A stretch of 64,000 nt of DNA from Streptomyces sp. ICC1 (GTDB taxonomy: Bacteria > Actinomycetota > Actinomycetes > Streptomycetales > Streptomycetaceae): NCBI RefSeq assembly GCF_003287935.1, contig NZ_CP030287.1, positions 930,001 to 994,000 of the forward strand, written 5' to 3'. Of this stretch, positions 28,635 through 37,237 are shown piece after piece. The position numbers and the translations under genes are program-made. Every line of letters starts with the position of its first letter. The stretch's first letter is position 1. The notes below the pieces were generated by a model, which was not told the DNA's origin, made no database searches, and saw only the letters and a program-made list of their open reading frames with translations.

Positions 28635-29204
28635 GTGTTGTTGCGCATCGGCAAGGGACTCGCCGCACTGGCCGCGGGGGCGGTCGTCGCCCTCGGCACG
28701 GGGGCGGGGCCCGCCACCGCCGCCGAGGGCTCGTGCGCCGGCGGCGCCACCGGGCGGCTGCCGAGGGTGCAGGACCAGCGGTTCTACGTGCAGTGCGGAG
28801 GCGGGATCGCCACGGTGACGGCCTGTCCCCCGGGGCAGGTCTACGCCCCGGCGCTCCAGGTCTGCGACCTGCCCGGGCAGGTCCGGCCCGCCGTGGCCAC
28901 CCTCGCGACGGCCGGTCCGGCGAAGCTGAACGGGCTGCTGTTCGGCGTCAAGAACCTCAGCACCACCGTGCGGATCGCGGACGCCCCGGCCGGGCTGGAC
29001 GGCGTACCGGTCACCTTCACCACCCTCGGCGGCCGGATCCTGTGCACCGCCGTCACCGACCAGTTCGGTGCCGCCCGCTGCGACACCCCGGCCCGGCTGA
29101 CGATCCCGCTCGACGAGATCCTGCGCGGCTACCGGGCGAACTACGCGGGCATCGCGGGGATCTACCTCCCCTCCGCCGCGACCGCCCCCGTCTCGCTCCT
29201 CTGA
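28635..29204 (+). CDS. Secreted protein with CBM14-like (peritrophin-type) domain
   Basis: Encodes 189 aa. The signal peptide (LLRIGKGLAALAAGAVVALG, then TGAGPATAA) should be cleaved after about residue 30. Residues about 33-78 carry the Cys spacing of a type-2 chitin-binding domain: a first Cys in GSCAGG, then FYVQCGGGIATVTACPPGQV, then a fourth Cys in LQVCDLPGQ. The C-terminal 100 residues look like an Ig-like beta domain (GVPVTFTTLGGRILCTAVTD). It probably binds chitin or another polysaccharide outside the cell; no catalytic residues are apparent. The start GTG 28635 is preceded by a G-rich ribosome site. Confidence 0.7.
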   Translation: MLLRIGKGLAALAAGAVVALGTGAGPATAAEGSCAGGATGRLPRVQDQRFYVQCGGGIATVTACPPGQVYAPALQVCDLPGQVRPAVATLATAGPAKLNGLLFGVKNLSTTVRIADAPAGLDGVPVTFTTLGGRILCTAVTDQFGAARCDTPARLTIPLDEILRGYRANYAGIAGIYLPSAATAPVSLL

Positions 29205-29278
29205 GCCGGCCTCGGCCCCGCCCGCCGCGTCCAAGACCAGCGGGTGCCGGACCGGGGTCTGAGGGCCCCTCAACGGGT

Positions 29279-29854
29279 TTACGCCGGCGCCTGGAGGGAG
29301 AGGTGCCAGCGGCGCGGCCAGCCCGCCAGGGTGACCGTGGACAGGGGGCGGACGTCCACGTTCCAGTAGGTCAGCGGCGGCACGTTCAGGGCGTACACGA
29401 GTGCCGCGCGGACCACCGAAGGCTCCGCCACCGCCACGATCGCTCCCCCGTCGTCCGCCGGCCGGGTGTCCAGCCAGCCGCCGATCCGGGCGATGAACGC
29501 CAGCAGCGACTCCCCGCCGTGCGGCGCGGCGCGGGGATCGGCGAGCCAGAGGTCCACGGCCGCCGGCTCGCGGGCCGCCACCTCCGCCAGGGTCAGCCCG
29601 CGCCAGCGGCCCATGTCGCACTCCCGCAGCGCGGGCTGGGCCATCGGCGCGTAGCCGAGGGCCGCGCCGGTGGCCCGGCTGCGCGAGGTCGGCGAACAGT
29701 AGCGGAGCTCGGCCGAGCCCAGGGGCACGAGCCCGCGCGCGGCGGACTCCACCGCGCGCCAGCCGTCCACGTCGATGGGGCGGTCGTCGTCGAAGCGCTC
29801 GGCGAGCAGCGAGGTACTACGGGCTGCTGCGACTAGCGAAACCCGAACATGCAT
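29279..29854 (-). CDS. Histidine-phosphatase-fold protein lacking the RHG motif
   Basis: About 191 aa from ATG 29854 (MHVRVSLVAAARS); an upstream GTG at 29881 is possible. The order of elements follows the phosphoglycerate-mutase-like superfamily: strand, 'YCSPTSRSRATG' (the R of the second motif), 'LRECDMGRWRGLTLAEV' (acidic loop), and 'AVAEPSVVRAALVYAL', where an EPS replaces the usual second catalytic His motif. The normal LVRHGxT at the N-terminus is LVAAARS, so the phospho-accepting His is gone. Conventional phosphatase activity is therefore doubtful; related streptomycete proteins share this form as far as I recall. Confidence 0.75.
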   Translation of the reverse strand: MHVRVSLVAAARSTSLLAERFDDDRPIDVDGWRAVESAARGLVPLGSAELRYCSPTSRSRATGAALGYAPMAQPALRECDMGRWRGLTLAEVAAREPAAVDLWLADPRAAPHGGESLLAFIARIGGWLDTRPADDGGAIVAVAEPSVVRAALVYALNVPPLTYWNVDVRPLSTVTLAGWPRRWHLSLQAPA

Positions 29855-29885
29855 GCGGCGATGGTGATCCGCGTGTCGCACGGGG

Positions 29886-31341
29886 TCAAGCGTCTGAACG
29901 AAGCCCGCCGTCGGCCGCGCCCCCCGAGGCGGCCCGCAGCCGCCGGACGGCCTCGGTCAGCTCGCCCGCGCCGCCGACCCCGGCAAAGCTCAGCCGGACG
30001 AACGGACCGGGCGGTTCCGCGCAGAAGTACGGCCGCCCGGGCGCGACGGCGACCCCGGCGCGCAGGGCGGCCGCCACGAAGGCCACGTCGTCCCCGCCCC
30101 CGCCGGGCCGGGCCCACAGCTGGTATCCGCCGCGCGGAAGGTGCGGCACCTCCAGTGAGGGCAGCTCCCGCCGCAGCGCCCCCGCGAGGACGTCGCGGCG
30201 GTGGCGCAGCTCGGCGGCGACGGTCTTCAGGTGGCGCGGCCAGGCGGGTGCGCCGACCAGTTCGAGGGCCGCCTCCTGGAGCGGCCGCGGCACGAAGAAG
30301 CTGTCCACGACCTGGATGGCGCGCAGCCGGTCCAGGACCGGCCCGCGGGCGGCCAGCGCGCCCACCCGCAGGCTGGGCGAGGTGACCTTGGTCAGCGACC
30401 GCACGTGCACGACCACCCCGTCGCGGTCCTCGGAGGCGAGCGTCGCGGGCAGCGGGCCGGCGTCCTCGTGGGCGAGGGCGCGCGCGTAGTCGTCCTCCAC
30501 CACGAACGCCCCGGCGGCGCGCGCGATCCGCAGCACCTCGGCGCGGCGCTCGTCGGACAGCACCGACCCGGTCGGGTTCTGGAACAGCGGCTGGCATACG
30601 AACACCCGCGCCCCGGTGGCTTCGAAGGCCTCGGCCAGCAGCTCCGGTCGGACCCCGTCCGCGTCGACCGGGACGGGGACGGGCCGGCACCCGGAGGCGC
30701 GGGCGATGGCCAGCAGCCCGGGGTAGGTCGGGGATTCGACGAGGATCGGCGCCCCGGGCGGGGCGAGCGCCCGCAGGGCGGTGGTGAGCGCGCTCTGGCC
30801 GCCGGCGGTGACCATGACGTCGGCGGCCCCGACTGCTCCGCCGATCTCCCGGGCGAACCAGTCCCGCAGCTCCGGCAGCCCCTCCACGGGCGGGCGCCCC
30901 CACACCCCGGGCCGCCGCCCGGCGCGGGCGAGGGCGGCGGCCATGGCCCGCTCCGGCTGGAGCACGGGGTGCAGGTAGCCGCTGTGGAGTTCGATGACCC
31001 CGGCCGGCGGGGCCGCGAGGGTGACCAGCACCCCGGAGGCGTCGACGGAGCGCGGGACGATGTCGCCGGCCCCCTCCGCACTGAGGGCGACGGCCTGCCA
31101 GGAGGTGTCGCCCGGCTCGGGGGCCTGCGCACGGGGCCGCGCGCGGAAGACGCCCGCTCCGGGGCGGGTGAGTACGAGCCCCTCGGCGGCCAGCTGGGCG
31201 AGGGCCCGGGAGACGGTGACGGGGCTGACGCGGAAGCGTTCGACCAAGGCCCGACTGGACGGCAGCTTTCCACCCATCGGGTAGCGGTTGAGCTCGGACC
31301 TCAGGGATTCCGCCAGTTCCGCCACACTGCTACGCTCGTAC

Positions 31342-31343
<2 letters not shown>
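29886..31343 (-). CDS. MocR-type regulator (GntR HTH plus aminotransferase domain)
   Basis: Encodes 485 aa. A GntR winged helix (residues about 8-70: GGKLPSSRALVERFRVSPVT, then VSRALAQLAAEGLVLTRPG) is joined by a linker to a class I aminotransferase domain with VMVTAGGQSALTTALRA, FVVEDDYARAL and the PLP Lys in VRSLTKVTSPSLRVG. MocR proteins use PLP or an amino acid as effector rather than performing transamination. ATG 31343 interlocks with the ATG of the divergent transporter gene (shared CATG), so it very probably regulates that gene and itself. Confidence 0.92.
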
Positions 31344-32289
<946 letters not shown>

Positions 32290-32343
32290 GGGAACGACCT
32301 AAACTGCTAGCACCGGATCGGACCGCCACCGAGGAGGTCAGCT

Positions 32344-32541
32344 ATGCGCGCGACCGAGGGCGACCAGCTGGTTCAGCACGGGAGGATCGTGGGCCAGCAC
32401 GACAAGGTCGGTGAGATCACCCAGGTGCTCGGAGAGAACGGCACCCCTCCCTACCGGGTCCGCTTCAACGACGGACACGAGGCCGTCATGTCCCCCGGGC
32501 CCGACTGCGTGGTCAAGCACCCGGACGGACACGAGCAGTGA
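32344..32541 (+). CDS. DUF1918 domain protein
   Basis: A 65-aa single-domain protein. MRATEGDQLVQHGRIVGQHD followed by KVGEITQVLGENGTPPYRVR and FNDGHE matches DUF1918, a small SH3-like barrel found widely in actinobacteria, with the conserved 'GD.i...g..vG...r.g.I..v....g.PPy.VrW.dGhe' pattern. GAGGAGG lies upstream of ATG 32344. It is convergent with the GHL10 gene. Function unknown. Confidence 0.9.
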   Translation: MRATEGDQLVQHGRIVGQHDKVGEITQVLGENGTPPYRVRFNDGHEAVMSPGPDCVVKHPDGHEQ

Positions 32542-32560
32542 ACCGGCGCGGCCCGTCGGC

Positions 32561-33808
32561 TCAACGCGGCGGAGCCGCGGCCGGGTAGTGGTCGGCCACC
32601 ACCCTGGCCATCGCCCCGTTGGGGTCCGCGGCCACCTGCTTCGCCGAGAAGTAGACGTGGCCGCGGACCTCCGGGTATCCGCGGGCGAAGCGCACGTGCC
32701 GCGACAGCTCCCGGGGATCGCGCCACGCGGCGGTCGGGCTTTGCCCGTCGCAACGGTAGAGCGCCTCCCCCACGTAGAGCCGTACGCCGGTGCCCGCGAC
32801 GGTCCGGGCCCACCAGGGGACGATGTCGGCGTAGTCCGCGGTCGGATGGCCCAGCTGCCAGTAGGCCTGCGGCGCGATGTAGTCGATCCAGCCCTCGCGC
32901 ACCCACTTGCGGGTGTCCGCGTACAGGTCGTCGTACGTGGCGACGCCCGCCTGCGTCGGCGAACCGAGCGGGTCCCGGTCGGAGTTTCGCCACACCGCGA
33001 AGGGGCTGATGCCGAAGCGGACCGCCGGGCGCAGCGCCCGCAGCCGCCCGGACATCTCGTGGACCAGGGTGTCGGTGTTGTGGCGGCGCCAGTCCGCGCG
33101 GGTCGCGAAGGAGCCGCCGTACTCCTCGTAGGCGTCGTCGTCGTCGAAGTCCTCGCCCTCGACGGGGTACGGGTAGAAGTAGTCGTCCCAGTGGACCCCG
33201 TCGAGGGGATAGCGGGCGACGGCGTCGAGCATGGCCTCCTGCACGAAGCGCCGCACCTCCGGCAGCCCGGGGTTGTAGTACAGCTTGCCGCCGTACGCGA
33301 CGGTCCAGCCCCGGTTCCGGCGGGCCGGGTGCTCGGGGACGAGCAGGCTCCGGTCGGTGTGGTTGGCCACCCGGTACGGGTTGAACCAGGCGTGCAGCTC
33401 CAGCCCCCGGGCGTGCGCTTCGGCGACGGCCGTGCCGAGCGGGTCCCAGCCGGGGTCGACGCCCTGCTCCCCGGTGAGCCACTGGGACCACGGCTCGCGC
33501 GCCGAGGGCCACATCACGTCGGCGGTGGGCCGGACCTGGAGGATCACCGCGTTGAGGCGCCGGGCGACGGCGGTGTCGAGGAGCCCGATCAGCTCGGCGC
33601 GCTGCTCGGCGGCGGACAGCCCGCTCTCCGAGGGCCAGTCCACGTTCTGCACGGAGGCGACCCACATTCCGCGGAAGTCCGCGGCGACCGCCTTCGGCGC
33701 CCGGGGCTCCCGCCCCGGCCGGACCGCCTTCGCGGGGGCCGCCGTCGCCGCGGCGGCCAGCACCCCCGCCGCCGCGGCCAGCACTCCGCGCCTGCCGATG
33801 TACGCCAT
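32561..33808 (-). CDS. Exported GHL10/YddW-type glycoside hydrolase
   Basis: Encodes 415 aa. An N-terminal RR-containing leader (MAYIGRRGVLAAAAGVLAAA) suggests Tat export. The body is a TIM-barrel of the GHL10 (DUF187, YddW) family: FRGMWVASVQNVDWPSESGL near the start, NAVILQVRPTADVMWPS, HAWFNPYRVANH, YPLDGVHWDDYFYPYP with the acidic pair of the active site, and WIDYIAPQAYWQLGH. YddW-like enzymes act on peptidoglycan-related or other surface glycans. It starts at ATG 33808; longer frames upstream overlap a divergent gene and are shadows. Confidence 0.9.
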   Translation of the reverse strand: MAYIGRRGVLAAAAGVLAAAATAAPAKAVRPGREPRAPKAVAADFRGMWVASVQNVDWPSESGLSAAEQRAELIGLLDTAVARRLNAVILQVRPTADVMWPSAREPWSQWLTGEQGVDPGWDPLGTAVAEAHARGLELHAWFNPYRVANHTDRSLLVPEHPARRNRGWTVAYGGKLYYNPGLPEVRRFVQEAMLDAVARYPLDGVHWDDYFYPYPVEGEDFDDDDAYEEYGGSFATRADWRRHNTDTLVHEMSGRLRALRPAVRFGISPFAVWRNSDRDPLGSPTQAGVATYDDLYADTRKWVREGWIDYIAPQAYWQLGHPTADYADIVPWWARTVAGTGVRLYVGEALYRCDGQSPTAAWRDPRELSRHVRFARGYPEVRGHVYFSAKQVAADPNGAMARVVADHYPAAAPPR

Positions 33809-33959
33809 GCGACGACTCCGTTCCGCTCCGTGACATTGCCGCGTGTCCGCCCAGCATGCCCGCCCCGGCCCGACACGCCGGGCAAGGACGGGGGTAACGT
33901 CGGGGGGCGTGGCGGGCGCCGGAACGCAGTTACCACTGCACGAGTACGGGGGACCCGCG

Positions 33960-34856
33960 ATGGAGAGCAGCGAAAGGCACGATGTGACGGACCTCCCAGA
34001 CGACATCGCACGCGTCGGCGTAGTGGGCTGTGGCCAGATGGGCGCGGGCATCGCGGAGGTGTTCGCCCGCAGCGGTCTCGAGGTGATGGTCGCCGAGACC
34101 ACCGGCGAGGCCCTCGAACTCGGGCGGACCCGCCTGCACACCTCGCTGACGCGAGCCGCCGAACGCGGCAAGATCAGCGAGGAGGAGCGGGACGCGACCC
34201 TGGCCCGCCTGTCGTTCACCACCGACCTGGGCGAGTTCGCCGACCGCGACCTGGTCATCGAGGCCGTCGTCGAGAACGAGCAGGTCAAGACGGAGATCTT
34301 CCAGGTCCTCGACCAGGTGATCACCCGCCCGGACGCGATCCTCGCCTCCAACACCTCCTCGATCCCGCTGGTCAAGCTGGCCGTCGCCACCTCGCGGCCC
34401 GACCAGGTCATCGGCATCCACTTCTTCAACCCGGCCCCGGTGCAGCAGCTCGTCGAGCTGATCCCGGCGCTGACCACCAGCGACGAGACGATCAAGCGGG
34501 CCGAGGCCCTGGTCGGGGGCGCGCTGGGCAAGCACGCGATCCGCGCCCAGGACCGTTCCGGCTTCGTCGTGAACGCGCTCCTCATCCCGTACCTGCTGTC
34601 CGCGATCCGGATGTTCGAGTCGGGCATCGCGAGCCGCGAGGACATCGACAACGGCATGGAGCTGGGCTGCGCCCACCCGATGGGCCCGCTGAAGCTCGCG
34701 GACCTCATCGGTCTGGACACGGTGGCCTCGGTGGCCGACTCGATGTACGCGGAGTTCAAGGAGCCCCTGTACGCGGCTCCCCCGCTGCTCCAGCGGATGG
34801 TCGACGCCGGCCGCCTCGGCCGCAAGACCGGCTCGGGCTTCTACCCGTACGCCTGA
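33960..34856 (+). CDS. 3-hydroxybutyryl-CoA dehydrogenase
   Basis: A 298-aa NAD(P)-dependent enzyme that interconverts 3-hydroxyacyl-CoA and acetoacetyl-CoA. The Rossmann motif VGVVGCGQMGAGIAEVFARS is at about residue 21. The catalytic His lies in IGIHFFNPAPVQQLVEL, with Ser and Asn partners in SNTSSIPL and SGFVVNALLIPYL. The C-terminal domain contains MELGCAHPMGPLKLADLIGL, typical of the family. ATG 33960 has GGGGGA 7 nt upstream. It probably serves beta-oxidation, ethylmalonyl-CoA or butyryl-CoA pathways. Confidence 0.94.
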   Translation: MESSERHDVTDLPDDIARVGVVGCGQMGAGIAEVFARSGLEVMVAETTGEALELGRTRLHTSLTRAAERGKISEEERDATLARLSFTTDLGEFADRDLVIEAVVENEQVKTEIFQVLDQVITRPDAILASNTSSIPLVKLAVATSRPDQVIGIHFFNPAPVQQLVELIPALTTSDETIKRAEALVGGALGKHAIRAQDRSGFVVNALLIPYLLSAIRMFESGIASREDIDNGMELGCAHPMGPLKLADLIGLDTVASVADSMYAEFKEPLYAAPPLLQRMVDAGRLGRKTGSGFYPYA

Positions 34857-34868
34857 CCGCCCGCGGGC

Positions 34869-35399
34869 TCAGCCGAGCCGCAGGTGGTGCAACAGCAGCA
34901 GCCCGGCCGCCATGTTGGCGGCCGGGACCTCGCCGCGCGCGATCATGTCGGGCACCAGCTTGAGCGGTACCCACTCGCGGCGCGAGGACTCGAAATCGTC
35001 CTCGGGGTGGCCGGTGTAGGTGGCCCCGTCCGCCCAGTAGAGGTGGTGGCGGGCGTCGGTCAGCCCGTTGGACGGCTCGACGGTCATCAGATGGTGCAGG
35101 GGTCCGGGCCGCCAGCCCGACTCCTCCTCCATCTCCCGGGCGGCGGCGGCCTCCAGCGACTCGCCGTCCTCGACGACCCCGGCGGGCAGCTCCCAGCCCC
35201 AGCTGTCGGTGATGAAGCGGTGGCGCCACAGCAGCAGCACCTCATTGGCCCCGTTGACGGCCGTGGCGACGGCCACCGGGCGCAGCCGGATCACGAAGTG
35301 GTCCAGGTGCCGGCCGTCGGGGAGCTCCACGTCGGCGAGATTCACGTCGAACCAACGGTTCGCGTACACAGTCTGCTCACTCAAGTTCGTCCACTGCAC
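34869..35399 (-). CDS. NUDIX hydrolase (ADP-ribose pyrophosphatase-like)
   Basis: About 176 aa. The NUDIX box GX5EX7REUXEEXGU is complete: G-VVEDGESLEAAAAREMEEE-SGW. The flanking sequence VELPDGRHLDHFVIRLRPVA is typical of ADP-sugar pyrophosphatases, which cleave nucleoside diphosphate sugars using Mg2+ held by the Glu residues. GTG 35399, with GGAAGG upstream, was preferred over an earlier TTG at 35432. Convergent with the preceding gene. Confidence 0.9.
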   Translation of the reverse strand: MQWTNLSEQTVYANRWFDVNLADVELPDGRHLDHFVIRLRPVAVATAVNGANEVLLLWRHRFITDSWGWELPAGVVEDGESLEAAAAREMEEESGWRPGPLHHLMTVEPSNGLTDARHHLYWADGATYTGHPEDDFESSRREWVPLKLVPDMIARGEVPAANMAAGLLLLHHLRLG

Positions 35400-35453
35400 G
35401 GTTGTGCCACCTTCCGATCGAGTAGGTGGCAAACATGGCAGCAGTTCAAGCCG

Positions 35454-36803
35454 TCACAGGGGAACGCGCAGCGCCCCGTCGATGAGCTCCGCGGTCTCCT
35501 CCGCGCCCGAACAACCGCTGGTCAGCAGTTGTTCGCGGACCGTCCGGAGCCGGTCGCGCAACCGCAGCGACTCCATCCCCCTGGCCCGCTCGGCCATTTC
35601 GGCCGCCGCCGCCACCGCCTGGTCGGCCTGGCCCTGGCGCAGCTGGATCTCGCACAGCATCGCGAGGCGGTGCACCCGGCCCCGGTCGTGCGCGGGGGTG
35701 CCGACGGCGGCCGCGGCCTGTTCGTGGGCCGCCCGCAGGTCCCCCAGACCGAGCAGCGCCTCGGCCACCTGTACGTTCACCAGCCCGGGCTGTACGTACC
35801 CCGTCTCGTCCGGCTCCGTGCCGGGCCGGATCCGGTCGGCGGCCGCCTCGGCCTTGCGGATGCAGGCCAACGCGGCCCGGGTGTCGCCGAGTTGGGCGTA
35901 GGCCTTGGCCTGCATGGCGTACAGGTCGGCGGCCAGCGCCGGGGTCGTGTGGCGGCCCGCGGCGCGCAGGGCCGCCTCGGCGAAGGCCACGGCCTGGCGG
36001 AACTCCCGCAGGTGCAGGCACTGGTTGACGATCAGCGCGATCACGTAGGCCCCCAGCCCCCGGTCCCCGCTCGCCTTGGCCAGGCGCAGGGCCTGGTGGA
36101 AGTAGCGCTGGGCCAGCCCGTGCGCGTCCGAGTCGTACGCGCAGATCCCCGCCACCGCCACCAGGGAGCCGCCGGCCCGGTACAGGCTGCGGCCGAGTCC
36201 GTCGGAGTAGCTCCCGCGCAGCATCGGGGCGGTCTCGGTGCCGAGGAAGCGCACGATCCGGTCGCGGGTGGCCACGCCGCCGGCCCGCCGGTACATCAGC
36301 TCGTAGTGCGCGCGGGCGGCCCGCAGGATCTCGATGTGCTCGGGGCCGACACGGGTCGGGCCGTCGCGGGAGACGTCCGCGTCCTCCGGCGGGTTCTCCC
36401 ACTCCCACACCGGGATCACGGCCGGCGTGCCGGTCAGGGCGTCGGCGGCGAGGCACTGGCGGCCGTGGTCGTCGGAGCGCCACAGGGCGGCGGCGCGGTC
36501 GACGAAGCCGCTGAGCGGGACCGTGCCGCCACAACGACCCGGGTCGGTGCTCTGCCCCGGCAGCCCGAAGCCCGCGTCGTCGAGGGACAGCGAGCGCCGC
36601 AGCCGGCCACCGATCACCTCGCAGATCAGGTCCGGGACCTGGCCGCGGGGGCGCTGGCCCTTCAACCACCGGGCCACGGCGGTGTGTTCGTAGCGCAGGG
36701 CGAGTCCGCGGGTACGGCCCGCCTGGTTCACGTGTGCGGCGAGTCCTGCGTGGGACATGCCCGCCTCGGCGAGGAGGGCATCGAGCAGGGCATTGGGCTG
36801 CAT
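35454..36803 (-). CDS. HTH-TPR regulator of the NsdA-like family
   Basis: Encodes 449 aa from ATG 36803 with GGAG 7 nt upstream. The N-terminus (LLDALLAEAGMSHAGLAAHV followed by a polar stretch and YEHTAVARWLKGQRP) resembles an XRE-type DNA-binding domain. The rest is a helical TPR array (e.g. LAADLYAMQAKAYAQLGDTR, LVNVQVAEALLGLGDLRAAH). Streptomycetes carry several such proteins, among them NsdA, a repressor of sporulation and antibiotic production. The family link is from memory; it is not known which paralogue this is. Confidence 0.8.
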   Translation of the reverse strand: MQPNALLDALLAEAGMSHAGLAAHVNQAGRTRGLALRYEHTAVARWLKGQRPRGQVPDLICEVIGGRLRRSLSLDDAGFGLPGQSTDPGRCGGTVPLSGFVDRAAALWRSDDHGRQCLAADALTGTPAVIPVWEWENPPEDADVSRDGPTRVGPEHIEILRAARAHYELMYRRAGGVATRDRIVRFLGTETAPMLRGSYSDGLGRSLYRAGGSLVAVAGICAYDSDAHGLAQRYFHQALRLAKASGDRGLGAYVIALIVNQCLHLREFRQAVAFAEAALRAAGRHTTPALAADLYAMQAKAYAQLGDTRAALACIRKAEAAADRIRPGTEPDETGYVQPGLVNVQVAEALLGLGDLRAAHEQAAAAVGTPAHDRGRVHRLAMLCEIQLRQGQADQAVAAAAEMAERARGMESLRLRDRLRTVREQLLTSGCSGAEETAELIDGALRVPL

Positions 36804-37237
36804 GGGCCGCTCCAAGGGCTCGTCGGACTCAGGCTAGTGGGTGCGGGGTTCACACGGGGTGTGAACGCCGTACGCGCATAAATGCGATACGCACCCTGCC
36901 GCCGGGGGCCCCGCGAGCGCTTCACTTAAGGGCCTCGCCAAGAGGTGACAAGGGTCGTCGGCTCCCCCTCGTACAGTGCGACGACCCGTCAACCGCGCCG
37001 CCCGTCCTGTTGTCTGCCCGACACTCCACGGCAGGCGGGCGGCGCGCTTCGGCTCCGCCGGGGCCTGGTTGGTCGCCGGGTCCCGGCCGAGCCGGACCGA
37101 ACGCGCGCCGGGCCCACCCACCGGGCCCGGCCCGCGTGGTCCCCCTTCCCGAAACGCGTCAAGCGCCGGCGGAGCTGGATTTTCCAGCCCGCCGGCGCTT
37201 GACGCGCGGGTCCGGGCAGAGCCCGGGGAACGCGGGG
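36804..37237. other. Intergenic region with palindromic repeat element
   Basis: No gene is supported in these 434 bases. The right part holds the large palindrome at 37155-37206 and flanking GC-rich sequence typical of streptomycete dispersed intergenic repeats. Confidence 0.6.
37155..37206 (-). terminator. Long hairpin, dispersed intergenic palindrome, downstream of pheT
   Basis: An 18-bp outer stem, CGCGTCAAGCGCCGGCGG with its perfect complement, encloses an inner 6-bp stem GCTGGA-TTT-TCCAGC. It begins about 31 bp after the pheT stop and probably terminates it. The sequence and its flanks (CCCTTCCCGAAAC, GGGTCCGGG) resemble a repeat seen between many genes in Streptomyces genomes. Confidence 0.75.
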
